Source: DATKZH01 sp964475955
Lineage (GTDB): Bacteria; Planctomycetota; Planctomycetia; Pirellulales; Thermoguttaceae
Assembly (NCBI GenBank): GCA_964475955.1
Contig: CAYYZY010000003.1
Span: 1 to 64,000 of the forward strand
DNA length: 64,000 bases
Reading direction: 5' to 3'
A model generated the notes under the pieces. It did no database searches. It saw only the letters and a program-made list of their open reading frames with translations, and was not told the DNA's origin. Every line of letters starts with the position of its first letter. Position 1 is the first letter of the stretch. The position numbers and the translations under genes are program-made. Shown here one piece after another: positions 8,826 through 17,632 of this stretch.

Positions 8826-9875
8826 ATGAAGCCACTCAGGTTCACCGATCGGTTCAAGACGCTGTACGGCGTGGCCATGCGCCTGTCGGAGGGGTCGGGT
8901 GCCGACGCGGTGTTGCTGGTCCTGGAGGGATCGGCCGATTGGTCGCGGTTGCGGAAGCTGGCCGGCGACGCGAACCTGCTGGTCGCCGTCGACGCGAACG
9001 AGGATGTCGAAGCAGCTCGGGGGGCCGGGCTCGAGGTCGTGGCCCTCGACATGGCCGACAGCCCCGTTCACGACCGCATCACGCAGGCCCTGCTCGAAGC
9101 CGTCGCCGACGACGTCCTCCCGCCCGGCGCCGCGGTCGTGGCGCTGTACAGCGGCTTCGAGGCCGACATCATCGACTCGATCAGCGTGATCAACCTGGGC
9201 GACCACCTCGATCGGCTCACCGGACGCGACCTGCGGCAGTTGGAGACCCGGGTGCCGTTGGACACGCTGAAAGTGGTCGTCGATCTGGCCGTTCAGGTCG
9301 GACGCGAAGGGCGCGAGGCGAAGCCGGTCGGCACGATGTTCGTGGTCGGCGACACACGGCGCGTGATGGCCTCCAGTCGACCGGCGGGCTTCGACCCGGT
9401 GCGCGGCTACAGCCGCAAGGAGCGGAATCTGGGCGACCCCCGCGTTCGCGAGGGGATCAAGGAAATCGCCCAAATGGACGGGGCGTTCGTGATTTCGGCC
9501 GACGGCACGGTCGAGGCCTCGTGCCGCTACGTCGACGCCTCGGCCGGCACGATCACGCTCTCCAAGGGCCTGGGCGCGCGCCACTGGGCCGCGGCGGCGA
9601 TCAGCCGGGCGACGAAGGCGGTGGCCGTCACGGTGAGCGAATCGAACGGCACGGTCCGCATCTTCCAGAACGGCGAGGTGATGTTGCGCATCGAGCCGAC
9701 GCACCGGCGGCCCATGGTCTGGAAAGAGTTCGAGTACGAGTCCCCGATGGTAGAGAGCCGCTTGAAGACCAAAGCCGACGCCGGCAAACCGGCCAAGGGC
9801 GAGGCGGGGAAGGCGGCGAAAGGCGACGCCGGCAAGGCCGCCAAGTCGGACAGCGCCAAGCAGCCCAAAGAGTGA
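8826..9875 (+). CDS. Diadenylate cyclase (DAC/DisA_N domain) with N-terminal PK-like domain
   Basis: The C-terminal half is a DAC domain that condenses two ATP to cyclic di-AMP: the DGA motif (residues 218-220, QMDGAFVIS) and an RHR-type motif appearing as RHW (252-254, GARHWAAAAIS), followed by VTVSESNGTVRIFQNGEV. Residues 1-180 resemble the pyruvate-kinase C-like domain found fused to DAC domains in archaeal and planctomycete proteins (AVDANEDVEAARGAGLEVVALD). The tail after about 315 is Lys/Ala repeats (AGKAAKGD), probably disordered. The ATG at 8826 was chosen because it begins the conserved part; a TTG at 8706 would add 40 low-similarity residues. Replacement of the last Arg of RHR by Trp is unusual and could affect activity. 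Confidence 0.82.
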   Translation: MKPLRFTDRFKTLYGVAMRLSEGSGADAVLLVLEGSADWSRLRKLAGDANLLVAVDANEDVEAARGAGLEVVALDMADSPVHDRITQALLEAVADDVLPPGAAVVALYSGFEADIIDSISVINLGDHLDRLTGRDLRQLETRVPLDTLKVVVDLAVQVGREGREAKPVGTMFVVGDTRRVMASSRPAGFDPVRGYSRKERNLGDPRVREGIKEIAQMDGAFVISADGTVEASCRYVDASAGTITLSKGLGARHWAAAAISRATKAVAVTVSESNGTVRIFQNGEVMLRIEPTHRRPMVWKEFEYESPMVESRLKTKADAGKPAKGEAGKAAKGDAGKAAKSDSAKQPKE

Positions 9876-9896
9876 CGCGCCCCGCCCACGACGCAG

Positions 9897-9918
9897 CCCC
9901 CCCTCAACCCTCATCCCT
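9897..9918. repeat. Degenerate GGATGAA-type heptamers after a stop codon
   Basis: Read in the direction of the gene that stops at 9919, the stop is followed by AGGGATGAGGGTTGAGGGG, that is GGATGAG then GGTTGAG. It matches the position and phase of the perfect heptamer arrays after aroC and after the gene ending at 36763. Confidence 0.55.
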
Positions 9919-10611
9919 CTAACGCGGCTCCGGTCGCTCGAGCACCATGGCCACCTCGAACCGCCGATAGGGATCGTTGGATCGAACCACCGGGGCGGGT
10001 CGCACCCAGACGAAGCTCCTCGACTTGCCGCCCGGGGCCGGTATCTCGTAGACAAACACGCTCGGGTCGTTGGTCATCCGCCGCGTGAGGCCGAATCGCG
10101 ACGTGGTCAGGGCGACCAGTTTGCTCGCGTTTCCCGTGGTGCCCCGGAACGTGATCCGCTGCAATTGCTGCCGGGGGTTGAAGTAGTAGGTCAGCGCGCC
10201 GGCCAGGTCGTGTTCGGCCGTCCCGGTTACCAAGGGAACGCGGTAGCCCTGAAGCTCCAGGTAGGCCAGTCCGGCCGACACCCGGGGCCAGCGACTGACG
10301 ATCCAGTCGGTCGTAAGATCGAACCGGAGCACCTCGGCCAGGTCGCAGATGGGCACGTCGCCGGGCGAGCCCTTCGGCGGGGCCAGCGGCTCCGCGGCGC
10401 CGCCTTCCGGCGTAGTGCCTGGCAGGGCCGTGTTCCACGGCTCAGGGCTCTCTTCCGCAGTGAAAGGGGAGATGGAGGCCGTGACGCGGGACCAGAACCC
10501 GGAGCTGGAGAAGAGGGCGAACGGCCCGGTGGCCGCCAGCACCACCGGAAGGAAGTAGAGGACGGGCTTCTTCAGCGCCGCGATGGGGCTGGACTGCTTG
10601 TCTTCGGCCAT
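9919..10611 (-). CDS. Membrane-anchored protein of unknown function
   Basis: The 230-residue product has a TM segment at about residues 16-37 (VLYFLPVVLAATGPFALF), then a soluble domain with motifs VPICDLAEVLRFDLTTDWIVSRWPRVSAGLAYLELQGYRVPLVTG and LAGALTYYFNPRQQLQRITFRG. The latter look like a conserved globular domain in planctomycete genomes, but no named family is recognised. The ATG at 10611 is supported by AGGAG eight bases upstream on the minus strand. It converges on the diadenylate cyclase gene. Subcellular location is inferred as inner membrane with an extracytoplasmic domain. Confidence 0.8.
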   Translation of the reverse strand: MAEDKQSSPIAALKKPVLYFLPVVLAATGPFALFSSSGFWSRVTASISPFTAEESPEPWNTALPGTTPEGGAAEPLAPPKGSPGDVPICDLAEVLRFDLTTDWIVSRWPRVSAGLAYLELQGYRVPLVTGTAEHDLAGALTYYFNPRQQLQRITFRGTTGNASKLVALTTSRFGLTRRMTNDPSVFVYEIPAPGGKSRSFVWVRPAPVVRSNDPYRRFEVAMVLERPEPR

Positions 10612-11113
10612 GGGTGTGTCTCCTGGGCTATTCGGGCCACTCGGCCAAAGCCGACGCCTTCGAGCAAGTCGGCTAAAGCCGGCCAATTGCACCGTCCCGT
10701 TCGCGTCTGCTGGTGTTCGGGTTTCGCGATGTGCGCGTCGACTCGCACGTACCGACGCCCTCCGTTGGGCGAACTCTCCGACGAACCGCTGGTCGATCCG
10801 ACGCGCACCCTCAGTATGGGAATCGGCAAGCCGACCCCGTTCGCTTGTCGCTGATCGCCGGGCGCCACGCAGACGGCACGGAGCGCCGAGGCCGACGCAA
10901 CGCGAACCACCGGCGCCGACCGCTACCGCGGGAAGAACCCGGGCATCCCATACAAGAGGCACGATCGGCCGGACCGATGGCGGAGGGGGCGCACACGTCG
11001 CCCCTCGGCCGGTGAGATTGTCCCGCGCGGGTCGCGGTGTTATCCTGGCGAGCGGAACGAGAACCGTGGCGTCCACCGCAAACACCTGACAGAGACCCCC
11101 GGGGAGACCGCCC
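10612..11113. other. Divergent intergenic region
   Basis: This 502-base gap separates two divergently read genes and must hold both promoters, but no -10/-35 pair is clear. A short inverted repeat built on AAGTCGGCTAAAGCCGGCC lies near 10664-10682. No coding potential is supported. Confidence 0.5.
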
Positions 11114-13219
11114 ATGAAGACGACCAACGACCGCTCGCGTTCCACCGACCGCGGCCTCAGCCGCCGGCACATGCTGCAAGCTGCAGGGCTCGACCTGCTC
11201 GGGCTCACGCTGGGTAATTGGCTGCTGACGGCGGAAGCGGGCGCGGCCGCCCCCTCCGACGCCGACGCGATCGCCCCGCTGAATCGCTTTCCCCGCATGG
11301 TCCAGCGATACTTCGTCGGTCGGGTGCGCCGGGCCGAGCAGGTCGGCGAGGCGGCCCGGGCGGGCTTGAAGACCAAGGCCGACGCGGAGCGGTACGTCCG
11401 CTCCGTGCAGGAGAAGATCCGCACGAGCTTCAGCCCCTTCGCCGAGAAGACGCCGCTTAAGCCGCGCGTCACGGGCGTCGTCGAGCGCGACGCCTACCGG
11501 ATCGAGAAGGTCCTCTTCGAGAGCCGGCCCGAGTTCCTGGTCACGGCCAACCTCTATATTCCCAAGGGCCGCGAGTTCCCGCTCCCCGGCGTGGTGGGCA
11601 CGTGCGGCCACTCGACCAACGGCAAGTGCGCCGAGGCGTACCAGTCGTTCGCCCAGGGCCTGGCCCGGTTGGGTTACGTCGTGCTGATCTACGACCCGAT
11701 CGGCCAGGGCGAGCGCCTCCAGTACCCGGACGAGAACCTGAAGTCGCGGATCGGCGTCGGCGTGCGCGAGCACCTCTACGCCGGCAACCAGCAGTTCCTC
11801 GTCGGCGAGTTCTTCGGCACGTGGCGGGCCTGGGACGGTATGCGCGCGCTCGACTATCTGCTCACGCGCGAAGAGGTCGACCCGAACCGGGTGGGCGTGA
11901 CCGGCAACTCGGGCGGGGGGACGATGACCACGTGGCTGTGCGGCGTGGAGCCGCGCTGGAGCATGGGCGCGCCGTCGTGCTTCGTCACCACCTTCCGGCG
12001 GAACATGGAGAACGAGCTGCCGGCCGACACCGAGCAGTGCCCCCCCAAGGCGCTCGCCCTGGGGCTCGACCACTCCGACTTCCTCGCCGCGATGGCCCCC
12101 AAGCCGGTAATCATCCTGGCCAAGGAGAAGGACTATTTCGACGTCCGCGGGAGCCAGGAGACCTACGCCCGGCTCAAACGGCTCTACGGCCTGCTGGGCG
12201 CCGATGAGAACGTGTCGCTGTTCGTCGGACCCACGTACCACGGCTACTCGCAGGAGAACCGCGAGGCGATGTACCGGTGGTTCAACCGGGCGACCGGCGT
12301 GTCGGACGCCCAGACCGAGCCGCCGCTCGAGCTCGAAAAGGACGAGACCCTCTGGTGCACGCCCAACGGGCAGGTCGTCGAGCTCGGTTCGCGGTCGGTC
12401 TTCTCTTTCACCCGGGCGAAGTCGCAGGCGCTTGCCAAGCGGCGGAAGGCGCTGGAGGGGCGCGCGCTAGTCGAGGCGGTCGCGGACGTGCTCAAGCTTC
12501 CGCCTCGCGAGGGTGCCCCCGAATTCCGCATCCTGCGGCCCATCGGCGGCCGCAAGTTCCCCAAACGGTACTTCGCGACCTATGCGGTCGACACCGAGCC
12601 GGCCGTCCACGCCCTCGTGTATCGGCTCCTCGACGAGCGGCACTACTCGCGCCCGCCGCGCGGCTACGATCGGGCGGTGCTCTACGTGTCGCACCAGTCG
12701 GCCGACGCCGAGCTCCGCCAGGAGCCGCTGGTCGGCGAGCTGCTCGACGCCGAGCCCGAGGCGGCCCTGTTCACCTGCGACGTGCGCGGCATCGGCGAAT
12801 CGCGGCCCAACACCTGCGGGAAGGACACCTTCCTCAACCCCTACGGCAGCGACTACTTCTACGCCATCCACGCCCTGATGCTCGACTACCCCTACGTGGG
12901 CCAGCGCACCCACGACGTGCTCCGCGTGATCGACTGGCTGGGCGCGTGCGGTCACAAGGAGGTCCACCTGGCGGGCAAGGGCTGGGGAGCGCTTCCGGCC
13001 ACGTTTGCGGCGCTTCTGTCGGACCGCGTGAGGCAAGTGACGCTGAAGAACGCGCTCTCGTCGTACGCGGAGATCGCCGAGTCGAAGGAGTACGACTGGC
13101 CCCTTTCGGCCCTGTTGCCGGGCGTGCTGGAGCGGTTTGACCTGCCCGACTGCTACCGGGCCCTGGAAGCGAAGAAGCTGCGCCAGATCGAGCCCTGGGG
13201 GCCGCGTTCCGGGGGGTAG
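11114..13219 (+). CDS. Secreted tandem alpha/beta hydrolase, acetyl xylan esterase-like
   Basis: The 701-residue protein starts with a signal sequence in which LSRRHMLQAAG resembles a Tat motif. The first half (about 60-400) is an alpha/beta hydrolase: nucleophile elbow GNSGGG, KEKDYFD for the acid and TYHGYSQENRE for the His, with an N-terminal part like the acetyl xylan esterase/AB_hydrolase_7 group. The second half (about 500-700) repeats the fold (DRAVLYVSHQSADAE, ALFTCDVRGIGESRP) but its elbow reads GKGWG, with Gly where Ser should be, so it is probably non-catalytic. Such proteins are thought to de-esterify polysaccharides. The ATG follows a GGGGAGACC ribosome binding site. Substrate is not determinable. 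Confidence 0.85.
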   Translation: MKTTNDRSRSTDRGLSRRHMLQAAGLDLLGLTLGNWLLTAEAGAAAPSDADAIAPLNRFPRMVQRYFVGRVRRAEQVGEAARAGLKTKADAERYVRSVQEKIRTSFSPFAEKTPLKPRVTGVVERDAYRIEKVLFESRPEFLVTANLYIPKGREFPLPGVVGTCGHSTNGKCAEAYQSFAQGLARLGYVVLIYDPIGQGERLQYPDENLKSRIGVGVREHLYAGNQQFLVGEFFGTWRAWDGMRALDYLLTREEVDPNRVGVTGNSGGGTMTTWLCGVEPRWSMGAPSCFVTTFRRNMENELPADTEQCPPKALALGLDHSDFLAAMAPKPVIILAKEKDYFDVRGSQETYARLKRLYGLLGADENVSLFVGPTYHGYSQENREAMYRWFNRATGVSDAQTEPPLELEKDETLWCTPNGQVVELGSRSVFSFTRAKSQALAKRRKALEGRALVEAVADVLKLPPREGAPEFRILRPIGGRKFPKRYFATYAVDTEPAVHALVYRLLDERHYSRPPRGYDRAVLYVSHQSADAELRQEPLVGELLDAEPEAALFTCDVRGIGESRPNTCGKDTFLNPYGSDYFYAIHALMLDYPYVGQRTHDVLRVIDWLGACGHKEVHLAGKGWGALPATFAALLSDRVRQVTLKNALSSYAEIAESKEYDWPLSALLPGVLERFDLPDCYRALEAKKLRQIEPWGPRSGG

Positions 13220-13612
13220 CATCGCGCGGCAGGGGATGTCGAGACTTCGTCGTGGGGCACGTTTCCAACGTGCCAGGCACGATGGAATCGTGCCCCACTC
13301 TGGCACGATGGAATCGTGCCCCACCTATTGATTCTGCGCCGCCTGGCCCCGTCGGGCCCCCCATCGTCGTCATAAGACGCACCGCCGGCACAGCCCGTAC
13401 GGATTACTCCAGCGCGTCGCTTTGTGCGGGCGCGCTGGGCCTGCGCCTTTCCTCCGGCCTCCTGTGGCGTACATTGCAGTAGGGCTATCCGTAGAGGTAG
13501 ACTGAAGTCGGGGCCCGCGGGGGCTCTCGCGGTCCCTGGCCCGTGCCCGGAGGGGGCCCCTCTTCGAGCCTTCCACCCGTCAGGACGCCGCCGGACCGCG
13601 GAGGTGGCACGC
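13220..13612. other. Intergenic region with hairpin repeats
   Basis: The first 100 bases hold three palindromes of the GGCACG family (see 13256-13320). The remainder is GC-rich with no supported gene; the GGAGGTG at 13600-13606 is the ribosome binding site of the next gene. Confidence 0.6.
13256..13320. repeat. Three GGCACG palindromes, 8-bp arms around TCC/GGA
   Basis: GGCACGTT-TCC-AACGTGCC (13256-13274), GGCACGAT-GGA-ATCGTGCC (13276-13294) and a second copy of the latter (13302-13320) are perfect hairpins. The first two together reappear as their reverse complement at 48116-48154, and a degenerate single copy is at 38258-38276. Confidence 0.92.
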
Positions 13613-15259
13613 GTGACCAAGACGCTGCGCGTCGTGCAAGGAGAGGACGTCGATCGGCAGTACGAGCTTGCCGAAGGCGAGGTCTTCGTCGGTCGCGATC
13701 CGAGCTGCCAGATCGTCATCCCCGACGATTCGGTCAGCCGCCGGCATGCGCGCCTCGTGGTCAAGAACGATAGCTGCGTGATCGAGGATCTCCAGAGCCG
13801 CAACGGGACGTTCGTCAACGGGCAGAAGACCGAGGGGCGCAGGCGCCTGGTGAACCACGACCGGGTGGAGATCGGCGTCACGCTGTTCGAGTACCAATCG
13901 TCGGGCGGGGTTTCGACGGAGAACCGGCCCACGGTGCCCGGCGGCGCCGGCACCAGCGTGCTGTGCAGCATCGACGCCCTGGGCGGCGACGATTCGGTGG
14001 CCACGGTCAACGCGGAGAGCAAGCTCCAGGCGATCCTCCAGATCAGCAAGGCGTTGGGCAAAACGCTCGACCTGCGCTCCGTGTTGTCGCGCATGCTGGA
14101 CGGCCTGTTCGCGATCTTTCCGCAGGCCGACCGCGGGCTGGTGCTGTTGCGCGACGGCAACCGCCTCGTGCCGGCCGCCGTCAAGGACCGCCGCGGCAAG
14201 AAGGAGCGCCTCGAATACAGCAAGACGATCATCAGCAAGGCGGTCGCCGAGCGCAAGGCCATCCTCAGCCGCGACGTGGCCCAGGACGACGACATCCCCT
14301 CGGCGCAGAGCATCACCCAGTTGAACATCCGCTCGGTGATGTGCGTGCCGCTGTTGTCGCAGGACGCGAAAGTGCTCGGCGTGATCCAGCTCGACATCCA
14401 GGACACCACCCGGAAGTTCGACACCGACGACATGGAGATCCTCACCAGCGTGGCCAGCCAGGCGGCCATTTCCATCGAGCACGCCCGGCTGCACCGCGAG
14501 AAGATGAAGCACGCGCGCACCGAACGCGAGCTGGCCTTCGCGCGCGACGTCCAGCACAGCTTCCTCCCCGGCGCCATGCCCGAGCTGGAAGGCTACAGCT
14601 TTTGGGCCTACTACCAGGCGGCGCGCCAGGTGGGGGGCGATTTCTACGACTTCCTGCGGCTCCCCAACGGCAAGGTGGCGATTGCCCTGGGCGACGTCGC
14701 CGGCAAGGGCGTGCCCGCCGCGCTGATGATGGTCAAGGTCTCCGGCCTCTGCAAGCTGGCCCTGTTGAGCCACCCCGACAGCGTCGGCCGGGCGATGAGC
14801 GCGCTGAATCGCGACGTCTACGACGCCGGCGCCGACCGCGGCTTCGTCACCCTCGTCCTCTGCGTGATCGACCCGCAAGACCACCGCATTGCGGTCGCCA
14901 TTGCCGGGCACATGCCCCCGCTGTTTCGCCGGGCCGACGGCACGATCGACGACGCCGTCGGCTACCAGGTGCGGGGTAAACCCCTGGGTATCGAACGCGA
15001 GGCCGAATTCCACACCGAACAGACCCAGCTCGAACCGGGCGAGTCGGTGGTCCTGTTCAGCGACGGAATCAGCGAGGCGATGGACTCCGCCGAGGACCCC
15101 TACTCGATCGCGCGCATCCGCGAGCAACTAACCCTTTCGCACGGAAAGAGCCCCGCCGAGACCGGCGAGGCCCTGCTCGACGACGTGCGCCGCCACGTGG
15201 CCGACGGCGAGCAGCGCGACGACGTCTCCCTGGTCATCTTCCAACGCGACCCCGCCTGA
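13613..15259 (+). CDS. FHA-GAF-PP2C (RsbU-type) serine phosphatase
   Basis: The 548-residue protein has three domains: an FHA phosphothreonine-binding domain (1-95: VFVGRDPSCQIVIPDDSVSRRHARL, QSRNGTFVNG), a GAF sensor domain (about 140-300, ending MEILTSVASQAAISIEHARL) and a PP2C/SpoIIE phosphatase domain (about 325-545: GGDFYDFLRLPNGKVAIALGDVAGKGVPAALMM, VVLFSDGISEAMD). The Asp residues for metal binding are present. Such proteins act in partner-switching or Ser/Thr kinase signalling by dephosphorylating an anti-anti-sigma factor or similar target. The GTG at 13613 is chosen because GGAGGTG lies seven bases upstream and because the FHA domain begins there. No kinase or STAS partner is adjacent. 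Confidence 0.92.
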   Translation: MTKTLRVVQGEDVDRQYELAEGEVFVGRDPSCQIVIPDDSVSRRHARLVVKNDSCVIEDLQSRNGTFVNGQKTEGRRRLVNHDRVEIGVTLFEYQSSGGVSTENRPTVPGGAGTSVLCSIDALGGDDSVATVNAESKLQAILQISKALGKTLDLRSVLSRMLDGLFAIFPQADRGLVLLRDGNRLVPAAVKDRRGKKERLEYSKTIISKAVAERKAILSRDVAQDDDIPSAQSITQLNIRSVMCVPLLSQDAKVLGVIQLDIQDTTRKFDTDDMEILTSVASQAAISIEHARLHREKMKHARTERELAFARDVQHSFLPGAMPELEGYSFWAYYQAARQVGGDFYDFLRLPNGKVAIALGDVAGKGVPAALMMVKVSGLCKLALLSHPDSVGRAMSALNRDVYDAGADRGFVTLVLCVIDPQDHRIAVAIAGHMPPLFRRADGTIDDAVGYQVRGKPLGIEREAEFHTEQTQLEPGESVVLFSDGISEAMDSAEDPYSIARIREQLTLSHGKSPAETGEALLDDVRRHVADGEQRDDVSLVIFQRDPA

Positions 15260-15453
15260 AAGCGCGGCCCGATCCGGATCGGCCAGCTCGTCGCGGACCA
15301 TCCCGTCGCGACCGCCGGCCCCGTGCATCGCCGCGGGGGAGGGGGTATAATTCCGCCCGGCGGCCCGAAGCGCGGCGAGGGCCTCAGGCGTTGCTGCGCT
15401 CCCAACGAGGGAGCTTCCCGCGAGAATGGCCCCAAGCCGAGAGGTGGACGACG

Positions 15454-16641
15454 ATGCCGAACTCCCTTCCGATTCCCGCCGTGGTGATGGTCGCGCTGGT
15501 GGGCGCATGCCTCTTTGCCGTGTCGAAGGCCGCGCCGGCCGATGACGCATCCGCCGCTTCGCAAAGCCTTTGGGTCTACGTGGGAACCTACACCCGCGGC
15601 CAGAGCGAAGGGATCTACCGGTGCCGTCTCGACCTGGCCACGGGCCGGCTCGACGGGCTCACGTTGGCCGGCGAGACGGTCAATCCGTCGTTCCTGGCCC
15701 TGCACTCCACGGGCCGCTTCCTCTACGCCGTGGGGGAGATCGCCAACTTCGGCGGCGAGAGAACCGGGGCGGTCAACGCGTTCCGCGTCGATTCGGAGAC
15801 GGGCCTCCTCACGCTCCTCAACCAGCAGCCGTCGGCCGGGACCGGGCCGTGCCACGTGACCGTCGACCGCGGGGGGCAAAACGTCCTGGTGGCCAACTAC
15901 GGCAGCGGCAGCGCCGCCTGCCTGCCGATCGGCGAGGACGGCCGCCTCGGCGAGCCGAGCTCCGCCGTGCAGCACGAGGGATCGAGCGTCGACCCCCGCC
16001 GGCAGCGCGGCCCGCACGCGCACGCCATCGAGCTCGACCGGGCCGGGCGCTACGCCTTCGTCCCCGACCTGGGCCTCGACCAGGTTGTCATCTACCGGTT
16101 CGACGCCGCCGCCGGCCGCCTCACCCCCAACGACCCGCCGTGGGCCGCGGTGGCCCCGGGCTCGGGCCCGCGCCACCTCGCGTTCCACCCCGGCGGCCGC
16201 TTCGCCTACGTGATCAACGAGCTCGCCTCGACCGTGACCGCCTTCGGCTACGACGCCGACCGCGGCGCGCTGGAGACGATCGAGACCGTGACCACGCTCC
16301 CCGAGGGATTCGAGGGCAAGAACACCACGGCCGAGATCTTCGTGCACCCCTCGGGCCGGTTCGTCTACGGCTCGAACCGCGGGCACGACAGCATCGCCGT
16401 CTTCGCCGTCGACGACGCCACCGGCGGGCTCCGCCCCGTGGGCCACGATTCGACCCAGGGCGAAACACCCCGCAACTTTGCGATCGATCCGTCGGGCCGC
16501 TACCTGCTGGCCGCCAACCAGGCGACCGACGACGTCGTCGTCTTCCGCATCGACTCGGCCACGGGCGCGCTGCGCCCCACGGGCCACTCGCTCGAAGTCC
16601 CCACGCCGGTCTGCCTCGTCATGCGTCGTCCCGGGCGATAG
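15454..16641 (+). CDS. Secreted lactonase-family seven-bladed propeller (6-phosphogluconolactonase type)
   Basis: The 395-residue product has a signal peptide (VVMVALVGACLFAVSKAAPA) followed by the lactonase/Pgl propeller: SLWVYVGTYTRGQSEGIYRC, then repeated blades with signatures such as HPGGRFAYVINE, HPSGRFVYGSNRGHDSIAVF and DPSGRYLLAANQATDDVVVF. Family members hydrolyse 6-phosphogluconolactone or related lactones, but the export signal argues for another extracytoplasmic lactone or sugar substrate here. The ATG at 15454 has GAGAGGTGG ten bases upstream. A GNAT gene follows after 29 bases and could be co-transcribed. Confidence 0.88.
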   Translation: MPNSLPIPAVVMVALVGACLFAVSKAAPADDASAASQSLWVYVGTYTRGQSEGIYRCRLDLATGRLDGLTLAGETVNPSFLALHSTGRFLYAVGEIANFGGERTGAVNAFRVDSETGLLTLLNQQPSAGTGPCHVTVDRGGQNVLVANYGSGSAACLPIGEDGRLGEPSSAVQHEGSSVDPRRQRGPHAHAIELDRAGRYAFVPDLGLDQVVIYRFDAAAGRLTPNDPPWAAVAPGSGPRHLAFHPGGRFAYVINELASTVTAFGYDADRGALETIETVTTLPEGFEGKNTTAEIFVHPSGRFVYGSNRGHDSIAVFAVDDATGGLRPVGHDSTQGETPRNFAIDPSGRYLLAANQATDDVVVFRIDSATGALRPTGHSLEVPTPVCLVMRRPGR

Positions 16642-16670
16642 CCTGAGGGCGGCGGGGGAAGGAGGACGAC

Positions 16671-17171
16671 GTGGAAATCGTGATCCGAGAGGCCCGGCCC
16701 GACGACGCGGAAGGCATCGTCGCCGTCCTCAACCCGATCATCGCGTCCGGCGTCTATTCGGCGCTGGATACGCCGCTTACGGTCGAGGCCGAGCGCCGCG
16801 TCCTCCGCGACTTCCCGGCGCGCGGCCTGTTCCACGTGGCCGAGGACGCCGGGGACGGCAGGATCGTGGGCATCCAGAACCTCGAGCCCTACGCCACGTA
16901 CACGCACGCGTTCGATCACGTGGGCGTGATTTCCACGTTCGTCGACCTGGCCCGCCGGCGACGGGCGATCGGCGCGCGCCTGGCCGAAGCGACGTTCGCC
17001 GGCGCCCGGGCGAAGGGCTACGAGAAGCTGTTCACGTTCGTCCGGGCCGACAACCCGGACGCGCTGGAGTTTTACCTCCGGCTCGGCTTCCGCATCGTCG
17101 GCACGGCCGAGCGCCAGGCGAAGATCGGCGAGAAGTACGTCGACGAGGTCATCATCGAGAGTTTCTTGTAG
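16671..17171 (+). CDS. GNAT-family N-acetyltransferase
   Basis: The 166-residue protein shows the GNAT fold from end to end: an N-terminal IREARPDDAEGIVAVLNPII, a beta-bulge segment GRIVGIQNLEP, an acetyl-CoA binding segment RRRRAIGARLAEATFAGARAKGYEKLF and the C-terminal ADNPDALEFYLRLGFRIVGTAERQ typical of the family. Substrate cannot be predicted; the closest impression is of amino-acid or antibiotic-like small-molecule acetylation. Start is GTG at 16671 with GGAGGAC upstream. It is convergent with the FloA-like gene, 27 bases away. Confidence 0.88.
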   Translation: MEIVIREARPDDAEGIVAVLNPIIASGVYSALDTPLTVEAERRVLRDFPARGLFHVAEDAGDGRIVGIQNLEPYATYTHAFDHVGVISTFVDLARRRRAIGARLAEATFAGARAKGYEKLFTFVRADNPDALEFYLRLGFRIVGTAERQAKIGEKYVDEVIIESFL

Positions 17172-17198
17172 AGTTTGCCCGGGGATAACCCGTGCGAC

Positions 17199-17603
17199 TC
17201 AAGGTGGCTTCTCTCTGGTCGCGCGGGCGTCGACCTCGGCGTCGACGAGGGCCCGGAACACCGTGGCGGCGTCGGTTCCCGGCGGGGCGGCGGCCTGGGC
17301 TTCGGGCATTTGGCGAAGGACCTTCTCCACGTCGACACCCTGGGCGGCGGCCCATTCCACGTCCGAAAGGTCCACGGCAATGCCCGAACGGCGGGCGATG
17401 ATGAAGGCGTTCACCACGGGCCCCGGCTTCACCCGGCGGAAGCGGATCGCCACGATCCGCACGAGCGGCACCGGCACGCCCGCAAGAAGTGCACGAAGCC
17501 AGGGTGCAAAGCCCCAAATGAAGACGAGAATCGAGCAGACGACGAGGATCAGCAGCAGGATGGTGTAGACGACCAGCAGCACGAGTTCCTGGGGCCCCGG
17601 CAT
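17199..17603 (-). CDS. Stand-alone FloA-like N-terminal domain protein
   Basis: The 134-residue product has an N-terminal TM stretch (about residues 8-33) followed by a segment (APWLRALLAGVPVPLVRIV, RFRRVKPGPVVNAFIIARRSG, GVDVEKVLRQM) that matches the N-terminal part of flotillin-like FloA proteins (UPF0365). FloA proteins are normally about 330 residues; the long SPFH region is absent here and no continuation in another frame was found downstream. It may be a membrane anchor or a paralogue reduced to the hairpin-like membrane region. It lies 29 bases after the dehydrogenase gene in the same direction, so the two are likely an operon. Confidence 0.72.
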   Translation of the reverse strand: MPGPQELVLLVVYTILLLILVVCSILVFIWGFAPWLRALLAGVPVPLVRIVAIRFRRVKPGPVVNAFIIARRSGIAVDLSDVEWAAAQGVDVEKVLRQMPEAQAAAPPGTDAATVFRALVDAEVDARATREKPP

Positions 17604-17632
17604 CGCGTCGGCCTCGCGTGTTGGGGCGTCGC

